A DNA stretch of 64,000 bases from JAYODZ01 sp965662735. Its GTDB lineage: Bacteria; Pseudomonadota; Alphaproteobacteria; RS24. Position numbers and translations under genes: made by a program. The notes under the pieces were generated by a model. The model ran no database searches, was not told the origin of the DNA, and worked only from the letters and a program-made list of their open reading frames with translations. The DNA lies in assembly GCA_965662735.1 (NCBI GenBank), contig CBFIIU010000002.1:124001-188000 (forward strand), written 5' to 3'. This document shows, one piece after another, positions 62,445 through 64,000 of this stretch (within the stretch, counting starts at the first letter, position 1; the number at the start of each line of letters is the position of its first letter).

Positions 62445-63386
62445 TTAATTTGCGGTCTTGGTCGGATGATCAATGACAGGGGCTGAAGGGAGATCGTCGT
62501 TCAAGGCGGGTTCTTGATCAGCTGCGGCTTGAATTGCCGCACGAATTTTCTCAAAGGCGCGCTGTTCGATCTGCCGAACGCGTTCGCGACTAATATCATA
62601 TTCTGCGCTCAGCTCTTCCAGTGTTTTGACCGGTTCATCCAATCGTCGCGCTTTAAAAATATGGCGTTCGCGCTCATTTAACACGGCCATGGCCTGGGCC
62701 AAGAGGGCCAGCCGGTTGTCATGTTCATCATTTTGGACCAGCTCAGCCTCGGGGTCATTGCGCTCATCGACAATCCAATCTTGCCACTCATCACTCTCCT
62801 CATCGTGGCGAATGGGGGCGTTTAAGGATTGATCGCCGCCCGTCAGGCGGCCCTCCATCATGCGCACCTCATCGGATGAGACATTCAGACGGTCGGCAAT
62901 TTCCGTGACTTGGTCAGGGTTGAGCTGACCATTATCAATGGCTTTCATCTCGCCCTTGAGCCGCCGGAGATTAAAAAATAATTTCTTCTGGGCAGCGGTG
63001 GTGCCAATTTTGACCAGGCTCCATGAGCGTAAAATATATTCCTGAATAGAAGCGCGGATCCACCACATCGCATAGGTTGCAAGACGGAAACCGCGCTCGG
63101 GGTCAAATTTCCGAACCGCCTGCATCAGCCCGACATTGCCCTCTGAGATGACCTCGCCAACCGGCAGACCATAGCCACGATACCCCATAGCAATTTTCGC
63201 GACCAATCGCAGGTGGCTGGTCACTAATTTATGGGCCGCTTGCACATTGCCATGGTCGGCATAATCTTTGGCAAGCTTGTATTCTTCTTGCGCCTCAAGC
63301 ACCGGAAACTTGCGAATTTCCTGTAAGTATCGGTTCAAGCTACCCTCTGGGGAGGGGGCAACGGTCAGGCTGGTTTTCTCACTCAT
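62445..63386 (-). CDS. rpoH: RNA polymerase heat-shock sigma factor (sigma-32)
   Basis: Directs polymerase to heat-shock promoters. Region 2 has LVTSHLRLVAKIAMGYRGYGLP, EGNVGLMQAVRKFDPERGFRLATYAMWWIRASIQEYIL; the RpoH box QKKLFFNLRRLK is diagnostic; region 4 has EELSAEYDISRERVRQIEQRAFEKIR. 313 residues with a short disordered C-terminus. GGAGG precedes the ATG. Downstream of rluD on the same strand; a candidate regulator of ftsH. Confidence 0.96.
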   Translation of the reverse strand: MSEKTSLTVAPSPEGSLNRYLQEIRKFPVLEAQEEYKLAKDYADHGNVQAAHKLVTSHLRLVAKIAMGYRGYGLPVGEVISEGNVGLMQAVRKFDPERGFRLATYAMWWIRASIQEYILRSWSLVKIGTTAAQKKLFFNLRRLKGEMKAIDNGQLNPDQVTEIADRLNVSSDEVRMMEGRLTGGDQSLNAPIRHDEESDEWQDWIVDERNDPEAELVQNDEHDNRLALLAQAMAVLNERERHIFKARRLDEPVKTLEELSAEYDISRERVRQIEQRAFEKIRAAIQAAADQEPALNDDLPSAPVIDHPTKTAN

Positions 63387-63455
63387 AATAACCTCCTCTC
63401 TCAGATATAAGGACGTCGATCGCCAAAAAAAAGGCCTTGATCGGCAATTTGTGAT

Positions 63456-64000
63456 TTATAGGCTATCCATTAAATCACAGAGGTACGCCATGTCGGCCGG
63501 AGGCTCGGCGCTAAAAAGCATGGCCTCTCCGGAGCGTGGATGCTCAAAGCCAAGCGTCGCCGCATGTAAGGCCTGACGACCTAAGGCCTGAATGGCCTCG
63601 CCAAGCGCCTCGGGCAAGCGCTCAATACGCGAACGCATGCCGGCACCATAAACGTTGTCGCCAATAACAGGATGACCTAAATGGGTCATATGCACGCGAA
63701 TTTGATGCGTGCGTCCCGTCTCCAAGCGGCACTCGACTTGCGATAGCAGTTCACCGTGATGAGAGAGGCAGCGATAATGGGTGATGGCCTCACGCGCATC
63801 ATGGCCTTTCGAAATCGCCATTTTCACCCGATTATGCGACGACCGACCAATGGCGGCATTAATTGTTCCTGTCGTGGGTAAGGGGCGGCCCCAAACAAGG
63901 GCGTGATATTTGCGGATCAGCCGGCCATCCCGACCATGGCTCTTAAACTGTTCCGATAAGAACTGATGGGCGGCATCATGTTTGGCGATCACGAGTAAGC
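63456..64000 (-). CDS. RluA/RluD family pseudouridine synthase, C-terminal part (runs off window)
   Basis: Visible from LLVIAKHDAAHQFLSEQF to the stop, with RKYHALVWG, ETGRTHQIRVHMTHLGHPVIGD, RQALHAATLGFEHP. These are the C-terminal motifs of RluA-family synthases; the catalytic Asp motif (HRLD) and any S4 domain lie beyond the right edge. Either RluC- or RluD-like; RluD (23S rRNA 1911/1915/1917) is favoured by linkage to rpoH. 181 codons visible. Confidence 0.85.
   Translation of the reverse strand, partial: LLVIAKHDAAHQFLSEQFKSHGRDGRLIRKYHALVWGRPLPTTGTINAAIGRSSHNRVKMAISKGHDAREAITHYRCLSHHGELLSQVECRLETGRTHQIRVHMTHLGHPVIGDNVYGAGMRSRIERLPEALGEAIQALGRQALHAATLGFEHPRSGEAMLFSAEPPADMAYLCDLMDSL

Noticed and set aside
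1..64000. Mobile element, prophage or defence island
   Set aside because: No transposase, integrase, phage, toxin-antitoxin or restriction gene was recognised, and gene order is that of core alphaproteobacterial clusters throughout.

Overview
The window is chromosomal housekeeping DNA from an alphaproteobacterium. The evidence is gene order and gene types: ruvCAB-ybgC-tolQRAB-pal-cpoB-tilS-ftsH-folP-glmM, tkt-gap-pgk-fba, xseB-ispA-dxs-tlyA, serC-serA, rluD-rpoH, a DUF4164-zapA-6S RNA-fau block, and a COG4111-type NUDIX regulator (NadQ-like) beside nadABC. No rRNA, tRNA, transposase, phage, CRISPR or defence gene was seen. I cannot name the order or genus. Eight N runs inside genes keep the reading frame, so they look like length-true masks; a ninth lies between genes. 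One 10-N run (21325-21334) is flanked by identical 77-base copies and looks like an unmerged contig join.

Layout. 1-6.7 kb: a partial lytic transglycosylase and a uracil-DNA glycosylase lacking the Fe-S cysteines (minus), then ETF-ubiquinone oxidoreductase, a TPR protein and ispE. 6.7-15.1 kb: polyprenyl diphosphate synthase (minus), a TrmN6-like methyltransferase, glyQS, ppdK and a SleB-type hydrolase. 15.1-20.9 kb (all minus): KAS III-like synthase, nadQ-like regulator, then nadA-nadB-nadC behind a promoter with a palindrome at its likely start site. 21-30 kb: ygfZ/dihydroorotase-like divergent pair, an AcuI-like reductase, two SDRs, DUF192, VOC, Sua5 and MBL proteins. 30-39.5 kb: isoprenoid genes xseB-ispA-dxs-tlyA meet the convergent glycolysis/Calvin-type cluster tkt-gap-pgk-fba. 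39.9-45.9 kb: zapA, 6S RNA, fau, ymdB-like, yebC, ruvCAB, ybgC. 46-57.3 kb: Tol-Pal envelope system, tilS, ftsH, folP, glmM. 57.3-64 kb: thiD, serC (structured leader), serA, purA, and rluD-rpoH in the opposite direction.

Two things stand out. First, the chromosomal folP between ftsH and glmM encodes a dihydropteroate synthase that reads like the mobile sulfonamide-resistance enzymes Sul1/Sul2, in the neighbourhood from which mobile sul2 (often carried with a glmM remnant) could have come. Second, the window is peppered with short tandem duplications (12-21 base units, 2-5 copies, each locus with its own unit). They lie in leaders (xseB, fba, tkt, cpoB) and, always in multiples of three, in protein linkers or tails (RuvB, VOC, TilS, SDR, Fau).
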